This document shows positions 43,914 to 56,400 of a stretch of 64,000 bases of DNA, piece by piece. Under the pieces are notes generated by a model. The model was given only the letters and a program-made list of their open reading frames with translations. It did not search any database and was not told the origin of the DNA. The stretch covers positions 372,001-436,000 of the forward strand of contig CM031563.1 in assembly GCA_018466975.1 (NCBI GenBank), read 5' to 3'. How positions within the stretch are numbered: the stretch's first letter is position 1; each line of letters starts with the position of its first letter. Source of the DNA: Sparassis latifolia (lineage: Eukaryota > Basidiomycota > Agaricomycetes > Polyporales > Sparassidaceae). The position numbers and the translations under genes are program-made.

Positions 43914-45540
43914 TCATTGGCTCGCAGCGGGCAGCCTCATCTCGGTGATGGAGACGATACCACGACACTCCCAGATGCGACTGACCTCCAGCCCCGCGCG
44001 CTCAGCGAGCACCCGGAACTCCGCCGGAGTGCGCTCTGCGCCGTTGATGATCGTCATCATGTCTAGGTCGCGCTCGTGAGCAAAGCGCGTGAAGACACCG
44101 TAATTGGCTAGCAGAGGGTACGGCGCAGAGGGTAGTTCGGGGCAGCCCAGGGTCGTGTTCATCACCTGATCGGCGATCAAGATGCGGGAGTGGGGGCCTA
44201 GCGCGGTGCGCAGGGAAGCAAGGATGTCGACACAACGGTCGTCCTCCCAATCATGGCTGTCCGTGTTCAATGATCAAGACTAACCATGATGGGGGAGGAT
44301 GAATTAGATGCTTACAGAATGTAGCGCAGGAGGTATATGTCCGCGCCTTTGACAGGGTTTTCGATGAAGAAGTTATGCGGCATGAGTTTAACGCGACCAG
44401 ACTCGAGCGCGTCTGGCTGTTCGCGTTGCCATACCGTTTTCGCCTGCTCGATAACAGGAGCGCGGTCCTGGACGACGAAGCTGAGGGGTGGGTAGCGCTT
44501 GCAGAGATCAATGCTCATTCCACCTGCACGTAACTGCATCAGCGACGACCAGTCACAAGACAGGCCGTCACGTACCAACACCGCCACCGACATCGACAAT
44601 CGTAGCGGAGCTCAGGGACTCCCACGGGAAGTCTACGCATTCGAGTATTAGCAGAAGAAGATACCGAGTGTATGCAAGGCCCACCATAGTAGAGAGGCGT
44701 TCCAAGGACTCTACCACCGCCAAGCATCGCAAGGCCAAAGATCTCGAGCGCCGGGCGGGGCTTAACGGTTCCATCCGGCTGACCAAGGCCTTCCTCAAGC
44801 CAGTCCCAACGAGCAAGCTTGGTTCCGAGGGCTTCCTGGAACGCGGTGCAGGTCACCGAGTTGGACGCGCCCTTGATAGGATCTGTGAGAACCTCTGGCA
44901 ACTTGTCGGATGCCGTATAGATATCCCATGCACTATACAATATGAGTACCCTGTTTCGGAGCGTGGCTGGAAGGATACTTACAGGGAAACAATGTACGCG
45001 CGAAGAGGCTCGTTGTTTACCAAGCATTCACTGACGGAGTTATTAGCGAAGCGCCCCTCCTGCACTTCTGCGAAAATATGAGTCGAGCATAAGGTGCGCA
45101 TAACACGTGCTGTTGATATCTCGTCAGAATTCAATTTAACCCAACCAAGCTGTCAAATACGCACAGAGCTTCTGGGGTATGATGCCGATGATCTTGCTTA
45201 GCTCGAACACCGACATTCCAACCGTCCGGTCCACCTTGGAGAGGTGATCGGCAACGCGTTGTTCGGTGGCAATATGAAGAGCTCGGGCCTCGAAATATTC
45301 AGCAGCTACTTCTAGAAGGCGGCTCTGTGGCGCATGGACAAGCTCAGTGAAGGAACCGCAGGCTGAGATAATGGTACGCTGGGCGTTGTATAGTTCCACG
45401 GTAGGGAGAGGAGTCCCCTGATATCCCTTGACGCTTGCAGCGTCTTCCTCCTTCTCCCACTCTTCGGCGACGATCTGGGCGGCGTTAGCGACGAGATCGA
45501 CGAGAGCGAGTAACTTTTCTGTACGAGGAGAAGGAGCCAT
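43914..45540 (-). CDS. SAM-dependent O-methyltransferase (COMT-like)
   Basis: Small-molecule O-methyltransferase of the plant-COMT fold, normally dimeric and cytosolic. It begins MAPSPRTEKLLALVDLVANA, and a winged-helix dimerisation region follows (YFEARALHIATEQRVADHLS, MSVFELSKIIGIIPQKL). Central exons carry ALGTKLARWDWLEEGL and the SAM-binding loop ATIVDVGGGVGG, then LRYIL and, after an intron, HDWEDDRCVDILASLRTAL, where the histidine is the expected catalytic base. SRILIADQVM and a C-terminal EFRVLAERAGLEVSRIW complete the fold. Seven or so short introns interrupt it without breaking the frame. A TATA element lies about 41 nt upstream of the start. It is convergent with the A-T-R reductase and fits tailoring of a phenolic polyketide. 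Confidence 0.9.
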
Positions 45541-45983
45541 TGTGGGTTGGAGATGTGTTCAGAGAGAGCATGACAGCGGGTTATAAAGTAGAGAAGGGAC
45601 AAGGTAGACGTGGAGGCCCTTGAAAGACCGAGGTAGCGATAGACCCGAGTGATCGTGTACTGTATACTAGTACGATCTCCATTATGGGCGCTTAGCGCTT
45701 ATTTTCAGCACCTCTCGCTGGACAGCCACTCCTTGAGCAACGCGGTGCTCGCCCGCTGGACCCGCGTCTCGCGGGTCCTACGTTGCCCGCCGTTCGGAGG
45801 GGATGTGGGTCTTGACTCGTTTGTGTCTATTAATTGCCTCGGAGAAGCTGACCTTTATCTTCTAGTGCTTGCCGGTAGGGCCGTACTCACGGCCTGCAAA
45901 AGTCCTAATGGTGTTCAGTCGTGAGCTAGTTATGAACCCACCGTTGTCCGAGATCTTACTCGTCTGCACTCCCATTCGAAGCC
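45541..45983. other. Divergent promoter region, OMT and EMG1
   Basis: No gene is seen. It holds the TATA-like element of the methyltransferase at 45581-45587 and the upstream region of the EMG1-like gene, and marks the likely right edge of the secondary-metabolite block. Confidence 0.5.
45581..45587 (-). promoter_or_regulatory. TATA-like element of O-methyltransferase
   Basis: TTTATAA on the minus strand, 41-47 nt upstream of the start codon at 45540. Confidence 0.5.
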
Positions 45984-47376
45984 ATGATCATTTCTCCTCG
46001 TCCGCGTCGTCTATCCGAGTCCGGCAGCACCCATACCCTTCGTACCATGCATCCGCAGAGTCCGAGAGTTCCTGCTTCCAACACCCGTATTCGACCGAAT
46101 TCTGTCAGTGGAGTTACGCGCACGCGTACGAGCCCAGTGGATCCGTCGCGTCCCATTTTTCAGATGCACTCGAGAGACAATTCCGACTGGTACTTGTTCC
46201 ACGACGAAGATATGTCAGAAGAAAGCTCTGCTCCGCCATCGTGAGTGTTTCCTACCTCTCATACGTGGAACCGGACTAAGGATGTCTTTATAATCAGCCC
46301 GCCTCTTCCAGAGCTAACATACCAGCCTGCGCCAGCCGTGACCATCGTCCACGCGCATGACTCCCAACCATGCGACCTCCCAGTACCTCTTCAGGATGCG
46401 GGGAAGATGCCAGACATATCCAACCGCAGGCTGATAGTGGTACTGGAGCGGGCTTCATTGGAGCCCTGCTGGGTGGATACAACAGGGCACCATACTGCAC
46501 GAACGCAAACAGCGTCAAAGTGTACGTTGCTGAACTGCGACGAGCACCAGAAGCTCCTCATGCGAATGGGAAGAGAGATTAGTGAAGCCAGGCCGGACAT
46601 TACTCACCAGGTATAGTTTGCATTGCGCATGCGTTGTCGTCTGTGTGTGCTAAAAGCATGTCGGCAGTGCCTGCTCACGCTCTTAGACTCACCTTTGAAT
46701 AAAGCAGGGTTGCTGCAGATATATATCCATACTTCTCAACGCATTCTCATCGAGGTACATCCTGACGTGAGAATCCCGCGCACGTTCAAGCGTTTCAGCG
46801 GACTTATTGGTATGTCTCACTTTCCGTGACGCATTTTACTGCACTTCCTGACCACACATGACATTCCTTCCAGTTCAATTGTTGCAACGGGGAGCCATTC
46901 TGGGCGCATCCGATTCAAAAGTATTACTCCGAATAATAAATGCCAGTGGCTTGACGACTTCTCATCTGTGCAAGAAACTAATAATTGTGACAGGGCCCTC
47001 TTGACGCTCATCTTCCACATGATGCGATCAAAATTGGTATGTTCAGCACCGTCATTGAGCGTTCTATTCTTTTAGTGATACAGACTGATGTATAGCGCTC
47101 ACTGGGAACGCGGCACCTCGAAGGTTACAACCATACCTCCGTTCGCTCGCCCCTTCGCGACCAATAGCGATATTCGTGGGCGCGATGGCTCGTGGACCTG
47201 ATAACTTCGCGGAACACATTGTCGACGGCAGGCTGAGCATCAGTGAACATGCACTGAGCGCGTCTGTTGTGTGCGGTAAGGTGAGTGCCAGTGTTACTTC
47301 TCTTTTGTACCTGAAGTCATACCAAAGCGTCAATTAGTTCTGCTGTGCGCTGGAGGACCTATGGGACATTGTGTAA
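45984..47376 (+). CDS. EMG1: EMG1/NEP1 18S rRNA pseudouridine methyltransferase
   Basis: Nucleolar SPOUT-fold enzyme needed for small ribosomal subunit assembly; it N1-methylates a hypermodified pseudouridine in 18S rRNA. The conserved body is clear: [42 protein letters not shown], then [82 protein letters not shown] and the end [10 protein letters not shown]. The first exon encodes a Ser/Arg-rich N-terminal extension ([14 protein letters not shown]) of uncertain reality, joined in frame. The splice before GPLDAHLP needs an unusual GC donor (AAT|GCCAGT); using the nearest GT donor would delete seven conserved residues. An insert of about 15 residues between SLEP and KCTLLNCDE is longer than in relatives and might be a retained 3n intron. 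Housekeeping gene. Confidence 0.88.
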
Positions 47377-47790
47377 GAAACAGGCAGATTTCGCGGGAGG
47401 AGACACTATTTATGCGCTTGTGTCTATTTCACTGGACCTGAGCTCGAGAGTTGCCCAAGGTGCTGATTGGCATTGGGAGGTTAAGTATTTCTGTTCTCCG
47501 ATCTTTTGTGGGAGTGAATGTAATCTGCATCCCCCGTAGATATGTGCTCAATCGTGTAATATTCTTCGTTCTGAGATGGCGTACTGAAAGCACGTGTGTT
47601 TGATGAAGTGCCGGTGGTGTACTTCATGCACACGCGATCGTGACGTCCACTGGGGGTACCGTAAGTATTCATGACAGACCGAGCGAGTGTAACGGCTCTA
47701 GTGGCGACCAGGTATTCTATCCAATAGCATGCGTAGCGATATAATAACACAGCAAGAAAGCCTGCACAGGGAGATATGACTTGTCAATTT
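47377..47790. other. Convergent 3' region
   Basis: It lies between the ends of the EMG1 and importin genes. Only short frames are present, with nothing recognisable. Confidence 0.5.
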
Positions 47791-50700
47791 CTATCCTTCG
47801 GAGCCGCCTTCCTCATCTTCGCTCTCCCACTGTGACAATTGCAGCCCCAACTCCCGCACACTCGAGACAGCCATCAACAGAGGATGGTTTGGGTCAAACA
47901 TTGCCAGCATCTTTCCCATGTCTTCCAGTGCAAACTCCTCCATCTCTTCAAAGAGCATGAGGTCATCCTTATCGTCTGCGAGCTCCGTCGCGGATCGCGC
48001 TGCACGCGCCTTGCGTTTATCTGCCATATTCTGCAACTGGCGCTTCGTAGCTTCCATTACACCCTGGTGGAACTCGGGAGCGAGAGCAGCGACGCCCCCA
48101 ACTACGCGCAGACAGTCTGAGAAACACCTGTACAGAGATGAGAGGAAGGATGAGTCCGTCTCTACCCCGATACAGGTGACCAGCTGGTTGAATGATGCGG
48201 AGACCATCGGCGTCGTCAAAGTTCCACTGCTCTTGCCGCACGCGAGAAGCATAGGAACTAACCTGTCACGAACTTGATCAGCACTCCAGGTGTAACATCA
48301 CCGTGGGTAAGAACCTACATGGAACACGCCTCTCTAACCCCCTCGTGGAAGATAAATCGAAGCGATGGCAGCACGAGCTCTAGAGTTTGGGGCATGTACG
48401 GAGCAAATCGCGCGCCCAAGGTTGAGCAGTATATCATGAGCGTCTCAAACGCTTGACATTTCTCTTCAATGGCAGACGTCTTGATACCTACGTGCTGACC
48501 ATCCATGGACAACGTCTCCCATCCATCCTTCTCTTCTGGGACGTGGTCTTCCTCTGCACAGATCACGTCCACACAATGCATGATTTCAGTCTGAGGCGAA
48601 TGCGTATGCAGCGCACGAAGGCGACATACCATATAATGATACATCTGGTTTCGTACCAGCAGCGACGAGTAATGGGGGCATGACCACAGGGAGGTATGGT
48701 TCAAATTCGGGTCCCATCGCTTGACATACCTTCGCCCATGTTGCAATCATGTAGTGGCTCAACATTGTGTCTCCAGGATCTACTGGGCTGTCTGCAATAC
48801 CATCAGCGGCACTCGAGTGAACCTTATTTTATGTGTTTATCAAAGGAAAGTTCTTACTTTGTATGCGCATGAGCTGCTCGATGAACGTGTTAGCGTCTTG
48901 TCTGAAAATATCGCGACCGACAGCGATGGCTGGGAAGCACGCAAGGAGAACTGATAAGGCGAAACCCGAAATAGCCATGAGCTCAAAAAACACACCAATC
49001 AACCCGGCACACTCCATTGCTTTCACCCGTAACTTGCGGTACTCCGAAGTGTTGGCGTTCCGCAGAACGTTAAGCAACAGCGGCATTATCGCCGCATAAT
49101 GCTGTGCATCCGCCTACTGTGAGCACAAATTCAGGTTCACACGCATAAGTTCGAGGGACTTGCTTTGGCAAATGTCGCCTCACTGGCATCTGCGACCATC
49201 GCCAGTGTTGTAATAACCTGTTCTTGGACATATCGCTTGGGTGTCTTTGTGCTGTCGGCACCTGGGTGAAGTAATTTGAGGAGACGCTCGACGATAGGGT
49301 CGAGATATGGTATAAGTGTCTCGCACTCCACACCCTCGCAGAAGTTTATCAAAGCAGCGGCAGCGTGTGCGTGAACACTGTTACCAGCAGCACGCTTAGG
49401 GCATGAGTACTGTTCAACAACTTCTGATAATCAGAACGCACCGAGCCTCGGGTGCTTCTAATGTAGGTATCAGCGCTCCAAAAATCTGCTGATGGAATCG
49501 CTCCTGTATGACCGCCTGCACTCCGCCAATGTGTCAAACGATTGCTCGGAAGACGAGGAAGTGAGCGCGCATACCTCAAGGTCGGTGCAAAGCTGTCCGC
49601 TATACGGTGGTTTTACACGAGGACGTCAAACGGAGAGACAGATGGCACGTACATGCATTGGCAGGCTGCGAAACGCACACGTGGATGCTGGTCCGCAAAC
49701 ATTGGGGTGACGAGACTAAGCAGACCATCGTGAGTGAGAAGAGCCGCCGGCCGAAGCAGGAGACGCACTCGACCAATTTATCCAGCTCGTGGACCATGAC
49801 CTTGTTGGTTCCTTCAGCAATAGCAGCGATAGCCATAAGTCCTGCGTGTCGCAGTCGCCAATCGTGACCGGCAAGCATGGCTGGGATATACTGGAAGGCT
49901 GGGGGTAGCACTGCCTTGCCGCCCAACGCGCATGCAAGACGGTCAATAGATTGCTCATACACATGCGGATATGTGTCGTCCGTCGGGTCGTCCGCAGGCT
50001 AATCGTAATCATACCAAACTTGTTAGTTTGTCGAGATGTGTTTAGCACAAGATAACTTACATCTGCCTCCAGCCAAATATCAGTCTCATCTTCTGGGATC
50101 TCACCCATTCCCTCTAGACAACCGCGAACGATGACGTCTACCCATCCTGGAACACGCTTGACCATGGCTGGACGGGCCTCACTAAGGCTCAACATGAACT
50201 CAAGAGCAGCTTTGCGTACTTCCTGTTCTTGATCATCGTCGGCACCATGGTCATCCGCTGTCGCTGGCGCCTTTCCTTTACCGTTCCCGCTTTGCACTGG
50301 GGGAGGAAAGACGAAACTGCTTCCGCCCGCAGCAGGGTTCGGGCGCGCCACTGTAGGAGTGGGTCCTGCATCGACGGTTGGGACGATCAGTGCGGGGAGA
50401 AACGACAAAAGGGCCGGGAGGTGGATTTGGAAGAGACCAGGATGAGAAGATGCCAGCGGAGTAAGGACAAACAGGAAGGCAGGGAGGTGGGAGTGCGGAA
50501 TGGTGGGAAGCGTGTTGAGCATAGGATACAGTAGAGACAAGGTCTGTGCTTGCTGACTGATATCTGAGGCGGAAAGATATGCCACTGACGCATGAAGAGC
50601 GGCCAGACGGACCTAAGGAGAACGTCATGGTCGAAGAGTACGAAGGAGAGTTGCCGCTCACATCTACGCTCTGGGCATCCTGGAGGCCCTTCTGCAGAAC

Positions 50701-51347
50701 ACCAACAACAGCGTCCGTTTGCAAGTCCATGACAAGGTTAGGACAGCCGGAGAAAACTTTGAAGGCAGCTTCACGAGTGATAGGGTCAGAAGAATCAACC
50801 ATGGAAAAACTCTGGGCCTGGAGAGAGTGCCAAGGTCTGCCTCTGGTCATGGCATTGTTGGAAATATCTGTGACGGTGTCGACAGCTTTCCGACGAACAG
50901 CCAAAGAAGGCTCGTGTAGGAGAGAATGAAGCAGGATCCGCTCCAGCGTTGTAAGACTTTGGGAAGAGAGGTGGTCATACAGAGAAAGACCATGGGTCGG
51001 CGAGGGGCGAAATAGAAGACGTCGGAGGAGCACCAGCGAAAATGAGCGCATCTGGGCAGATATGCTCAACCCGGAACAGAATGCCATACAGACTGGTGGA
51101 CATACTACTTCAGTATCTGCGGCAGTGGCAAACTGAGCCAGGGCGAGGAGGTAGAGCTCCGGAGTCTGAGCAAGGCGTTCATTGACGGCCTTTTCTGCAC
51201 TATATCCAAGTCAGAAGCAGAGATTGGGGTATCGGTACACGAGCTTGTGCTCACTCACTTTGCGCGGATCTGGTTGTCGCCGAGGACAAGGTTAGATAGG
51301 ATCTGGGTGAGCTCGGCGGTGACCTCTGGGGGTACAACAGCCTCCAT
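47791..51347 (-). CDS. Importin beta-3 / karyopherin Kap121-like
   Basis: Large HEAT-repeat nuclear import receptor that binds Ran-GTP. The first exon begins MEAVVPPEVTAELTQILSNL; the next continues AEKAVNERLAQTPELYLLAL. Characteristic helices follow: MRSFSLVLLRRLLFRPSPTH, TLERILLHSLLHEPSLAVRR and KAVDTVTDISNNAMTRGRPW. A loop rich in acidic residues (DDHGADDDQEQEVRKAALEF) sits where importin-beta-3 proteins have theirs, and HDWRLRHAGLMAIAAIAEGT matches the conserved mid-protein repeat. The C-terminus reads ELADDKDDLMLFEEMEEFAL and ends QLSQWESEDEEGGSEG. After removing about ten small introns the length is close to the roughly 1080 residues typical of the family. No break was found, though several middle exons were not spliced base by base. 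The short distance to the formamidase start (325 bp) implies a shared bidirectional promoter. Confidence 0.9.
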
Positions 51348-51672
51348 CGCTACCTTGCACACGCACAGACGAGAAACAGAATCGTGTGGACGGTCGTCGG
51401 AATCTTCGGATACGCGATGCGCAAGCACAATAAATACGGGATTTTGTGAGTGGTTTAGCGCCTAGACGGGCGCTCAAGTTTACTTGGCCATCTCCGAAGT
51501 CGATGCTATTGCTTGTTCTTCCCTCTCGGCACGCAACCTTATCACCTTGATAGATAGAACTTACGCAGGCGTTGCAGTATACAACATCAATTCAACACAG
51601 GTCTGTAGGTATGCGTGCTATGCTTATTTCCCATGCTTCACAGTGCTACGGATTTGTTCATAGGCCTAGAGC
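51348..51672. promoter_or_regulatory. Short bidirectional promoter region
   Basis: This 325-bp interval separates the divergent starts of the importin gene and the formamidase gene. No obvious TATA box was seen. Confidence 0.4.
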
Positions 51673-53055
51673 ATGTCAATCCACGCTGTAAGTCGATCCC
51701 AATGCCATCTGGCTTGGGATAATAGGTGAGTCACCACGATGGACATCTTACCTCACGTTTGTATATTCTGCATTGTCTACAGCATTGCACCTATTCTTAC
51801 CGTTTCTTCCGGAGAGACCGTCACATTCGATTGTCTGGATGCTTCGAATGGTCAAATTGATCCGGGATCTACTGTGTCGAGCCTTTCATCTCTCGTCTTC
51901 TCTCAACTGGATCAAGTGAATGGTCCTGTGCGCGTAACATCTGCCTTTCCTGGAGACACGCTTCAGGTCGAAGTGCTGAACATAGAGACAGCAAGCTGGG
52001 GCTGGACGGCTTGTATACCCGGCTTCGGTCTCCTTGCTGATGAATTCCCTGACCCGGCCCTGAAAGTCTGGTCGCTCAACAAGAACAGTCCGGGCAGCAT
52101 AGGCTATGGATACGCCTGGTTCGACGAAGCTCGCAGCATCAGAATCCCCTTACGTCCCTTCGCCGGCGAGATGGGCATTGCTCCCGGAGAGAAGGGTGCC
52201 TTCTCCACTATACCTCCATACAAAACGGGAGGTAACATCGACACTCGCCATCTCAGTGCAGGTTCGACGCTGTATCTCCCCATTGCAGTCGAAGGCGCGC
52301 TGTTCTCCATAGGTGTAAGCAATCAACTCGTCGAGGTCTACTAAATTATTTATCGTACATCCGATTATTGGGCGTTTAGGACGGCCACGCAGCACAGGGC
52401 GACGGAGGTGAGCGCTACTGCCCGAATACGCTCGCTTGTCTACTTTTGCGGACTATTCGGTAGAAGTGTGCGGTATGTAATGACACTTTGTTGGTACCAC
52501 TTTTCATCATGATTTTCTTATTCTCCACGCAGGAACGGCCATTGAAACTCCGATGAAGGTGACGGTTAGGCTGACTGTCTTGAAGAACAAGCCATACGTA
52601 AAGACACCTCACTTCTCCATCCCGGCTTATAGCACCAGCGGAGAAGAGTTTTACTGCACAACCGGCATCGATTCAGGTCGGCAGAGTATTTTCTTGCTTA
52701 GCTGTTTCGTCATCTTACCGTAGTGCTTGCACCTGTTATGCCCTCAACCGTGACCTTTCCATGTCCTGGTATCCCCCCAGATATCAGAGAAGCTACACGT
52801 GACTCTGTGCGAAACATGATCGCATTCCTTTGTGCAGAGCATGGACTTGACAGAACGGAAGCATACATGCTGTGCAGTGTGGCTGGAGACCTGAGAATGC
52901 ATGAAGTTGTGAGTCCTCCACGATTTCCCCCAGCTTCACAGCCAATGACATATCTCTAGGTGGACATGCCCAACTATGTGGTGAGTGCCATTTGTGATGC
53001 CGTGGATTTTGCGAATCCGTCTCGTTCAATCGTCTATCTCACGGGGTGCGTCTGA
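51673..53055 (+). CDS. Acetamidase/formamidase
   Basis: Hydrolyses short-chain amides such as formamide or acetamide to ammonia and the acid (FmdA/AmdA family). The first short exon gives MSIHAVSRSQCHLAWDNS, joined over a 56-nt intron to IAPILTVSSGETVTFDCLDA and SNGQIDPGS. VNGPVRVTSAFPGDTLQVEV, GWGLLADEFP-like sequence and PPYKTGGNIDTRHLSAGSTL are family motifs. The metal-site region GDGHAAQGDGEVCGTAIE is assembled from three exons, one only 9 nt long (52464-52472). The rest reads PHFSIPAYSTSGEEFYCTTG, DSVRNMIAFLCAEHGLDRTE, AYMLCSVAGDLRMHEVVDMP and the end SRSIVYLTGCV. All signatures are intact, and the length of about 410 residues is normal. It is convergent with the beta-glucosidase. The product likely supplies nitrogen. 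Confidence 0.92.
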
Positions 53056-53449
53056 ATAGATCGGGATGATGATACCCAAGTCAATCTTCACGAAAGCATA
53101 GGCATAGGTGGGCAACAATCAATCTTGCGTCATGTCTGGAGGTCAATGAGCAAACAGTTTTTGTATGATTTTCGGATAGCACAGAACATGAGATATCTGA
53201 TGTGTATGTAATCTTAGTTTCGTTCGGGAATGTCTTAGGACTCGGATCGTAGTCATCCTGAGCAGCGCAGACTTTATCGAGCAAGCTTGGCATTCAATAT
53301 ACATTAGTGGAAGACTCATGGTTGATGCGGGGTGATGAATCCATCTAAATCAGTCTATATGTGTATCAGCGTTTCGTGGTTGAGCTTCAGTGTACTATAC
53401 ACAGCACAACACCCATACGTCACTGTCATGTACAGCCCGATCAAGATCA
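53056..53449. other. Convergent 3' region
   Basis: It lies between formamidase and beta-glucosidase stop codons. No gene was recognised. Confidence 0.5.
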
Positions 53450-56400
53450 TCACGCAGGGATCGTTCCGCTAAGCCTGAAGTCTCTGCTGCTAGCACCGAT
53501 AGAGAACGTGATGGTACCCGCCGGCTTGACCCATCCCTGGTCGACCACATCCCAGATGGACAGATCATATCGGGAAAGAGTGATCGTGGCCAGTCCGATC
53601 TCTCCGGGGTTAAGCTCGATGTTAGTGAACCCCTTCAAGACAGACGGAGGTTCCAACGCTGAGGCTGGGTGATGGAGATAGAGTTGAGCGATCTGCGGTG
53701 CAGGCCATTAGGTTCGATCACGAATAGTGCGGATGAATCAATCGAACCTCGCCCCCGTAGCGCGAACCGGTGTTCGTGATATAGAACGTCACTTCATACG
53801 CGGGCATGTGCAGCCTGCGATGTCTGTCGTTAGTACAGGAAGCGACAAATACAAGAGGAATATACCACAGAGCGGTCGACGATCCTTCGGCAACAGGGGA
53901 GGCTCCTCCATTCTCCCAGTTACTGATCAGAGCTGTGTCGGCGTAGTCCGGAATATCAAGCTTGGTGATCGCCAAGTCGGAGTACTCGAAGGTAGTGTAC
54001 GATAAGCCGAATCCAAACTCATACCGCGGAGTGATGTTTTGCTGTGAACCGATTAGTAAGACATGTCGAAAGCATAGCATGCGAGAGAACACACGGCATC
54101 GAACCAGCGATAATCAATGAAAAGCCTGAGAGGTGTTCTCAGTGCCATACATATGTTGAAATGGCAACATACCCTTCCGTATAGGTGATTGACAAGATAT
54201 CGTCTGCTGTTCCACCAGTGACGAGCTGAGCCGCGTAGTCTTCCGGGCTCTTCGCAATGGTGTAGGGCAGTCTCCCCGATGGGTTCCAGTTACCATAAAG
54301 GACGTCCGTGATAGCATTGCCTGCCTCCTGACCACCAAGACTGGCCCAAACAATCTGGAATGAGTGACATGAGCACCGGTAGCAAGCAAATATATCGCAG
54401 AAAGAACTAACAGCGGTGACGTTGGGGTGCTCAACCCAAGGCTCCAAAATTAGAGGACCAACACTGTTGGTGACAACAATAGTGTTGTTATTCACTCCCG
54501 CAACAGCCAGAATCAGCTCATCACCCTGATGCCATGCCGTCAGGTTCTGCCTGTTCACATACGTTAACAGCCTTGAAGATTGCCTAACTGTTACAGTCTG
54601 AAACTCACCTATCGCCGGCGTTGTTGTCAACAGTGATGTAGCCCTGAGAAAAGTTTCGAGGTTAAGAAGGGAAAAAGGATGATATAACAGCTCAATATAC
54701 TTCGCCTGAGTCAGAGTTGACGAATACAATGGCAACTTCTACGTCCAGGGCGCGAGTTGCGGCTTGCTCCAGATCCCAGTCATCGAAGTCCCAGAAGACA
54801 CTGGTTTGGTCCTCTCTAGCGCGCGTTTGGATAGCTTCGTAGGGCTGTTGCAGATATGATATCAGTAATCATTCACAATTGCAGATACCTAGCGCTCACG
54901 GAGATGAGGTATGTGAAGTTATCAGTTCTGGCGACATGGAATCAGTTTGAACGCGTAGGGAATATGAGGCACCAACCCTGAACCCCAGCCTACTGCCAGA
55001 ATACCAGTGGGATCGCCACCCTGATCCACGTACTGGTTCGGTCCAGCTGTGGATGGAGCGGCATCGCTTCCAACCATAATCAGAGTCCTCGGCGCAGCCA
55101 ATGGCAAGACTCCGTTGTTCTTCAAAAGCACAGCGCCTGCAGCGCCAATCTCTCTCACAACGGTGTAATGGTTGCTCTGCACGTTGATGTGCCAGTTTGT
55201 CGCAGGATCGTAAGGGTCGTTCATATTGAAGCTGATCTTGGGATATGTTGGCGAGTCTTGGTGCATGTAGTACCAGGCAGCGATGATTCTTGTGGCCATG
55301 TCGTCGAGACGTTCCAAGGAGATGGTGTTGTTCATCACAAACGCAGTGAGATTGCCACCGAAGTAGGATGCAGTCTCGCCAAAGTTGATACCTCCCGGCA
55401 TTGTCATCTGCGATTGCAAAGCCGTTCAGATGTGTGTCATTAAGGCATGCAGCTGGACACTAACATCCAATCCAGCAACTGCAGATAGGGTCTCTGTCGT
55501 CGCCGTCCAGTCCGATTGAATGTCTTCACGAATGCTTGAGACGCGACATGAACAAGCGCTGGATTGGACCTACATCCTCGGAAACCGAACTCCCGTTTCA
55601 TCATGTCATTCAAAGTCTTGTTATTATTGCATGCATAAGTATCATTGATCAAGTCTGTGAACAAAACAGGTGAGCCAGTATGCGAGAGCATAGAATGTAA
55701 TTTACTGTAACTGCACATCACAGAAGAAACGCCAGCCATAACTGCACGCATGAAAGGCTGGGCGTAGATCTCGTGCTCAGTTCTGTCATCGACGTTGGAG
55801 GACTCTTGAGTGCGTTTCCATTCCTGCTCACTTTTGAGAGGAACAAACACAATCAGCCAGAACGAATCCGTCATAGATAAGAAAGCTGAACTTGTTGATA
55901 TAGTGCTTTGCGACAGCTTGGATGCCGCCATTTTGCATTCCAAGAATCGTTTCATATGCTGTCTCTCCGGAGAGGAATGGATCTGCACCGAATCCTTCCC
56001 AGTTACGACCTCCCTGGGCGATGCGTCCCATGTTCATCATTGGCCCGAGGGCAGCGTGCGCACCCTTGCCCACGAATTCCTGGCCCATGTACAAGCCTCG
56101 GGTACGCATCATGGCACGGTTCCAGCTGCAAAATATATCAATCGGCAGGGCACACTGTCGGGGTTGTACCGACTCACGTTGAGGCAGTTGTGATACCAGC
56201 TGGGAAAGCGGTCACAAAGTCAGTATAGCGAACACCGAGGGGAGAGTCCTGTATGCCCATCAATTATTCATGTTTTTTTTCACGACGTGTGTAGTAAGTC
56301 ACCTCCAAACAGAGACCGGTGAAGTTGCCAACCGCAGGGATGTTGCCGACACAAAGACCATCGACGCCAGTAGTAAGATTCACTTTTTGTTCGATCGTGA

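Noticed and set aside
5417..45540. One continuous gene cluster from MFS to O-methyltransferase
   Set aside because: G-alpha, RhoGAP and other unrelated genes lie between the P450 and the PKS; I therefore limit the cluster to 28.3-45.5 kb.
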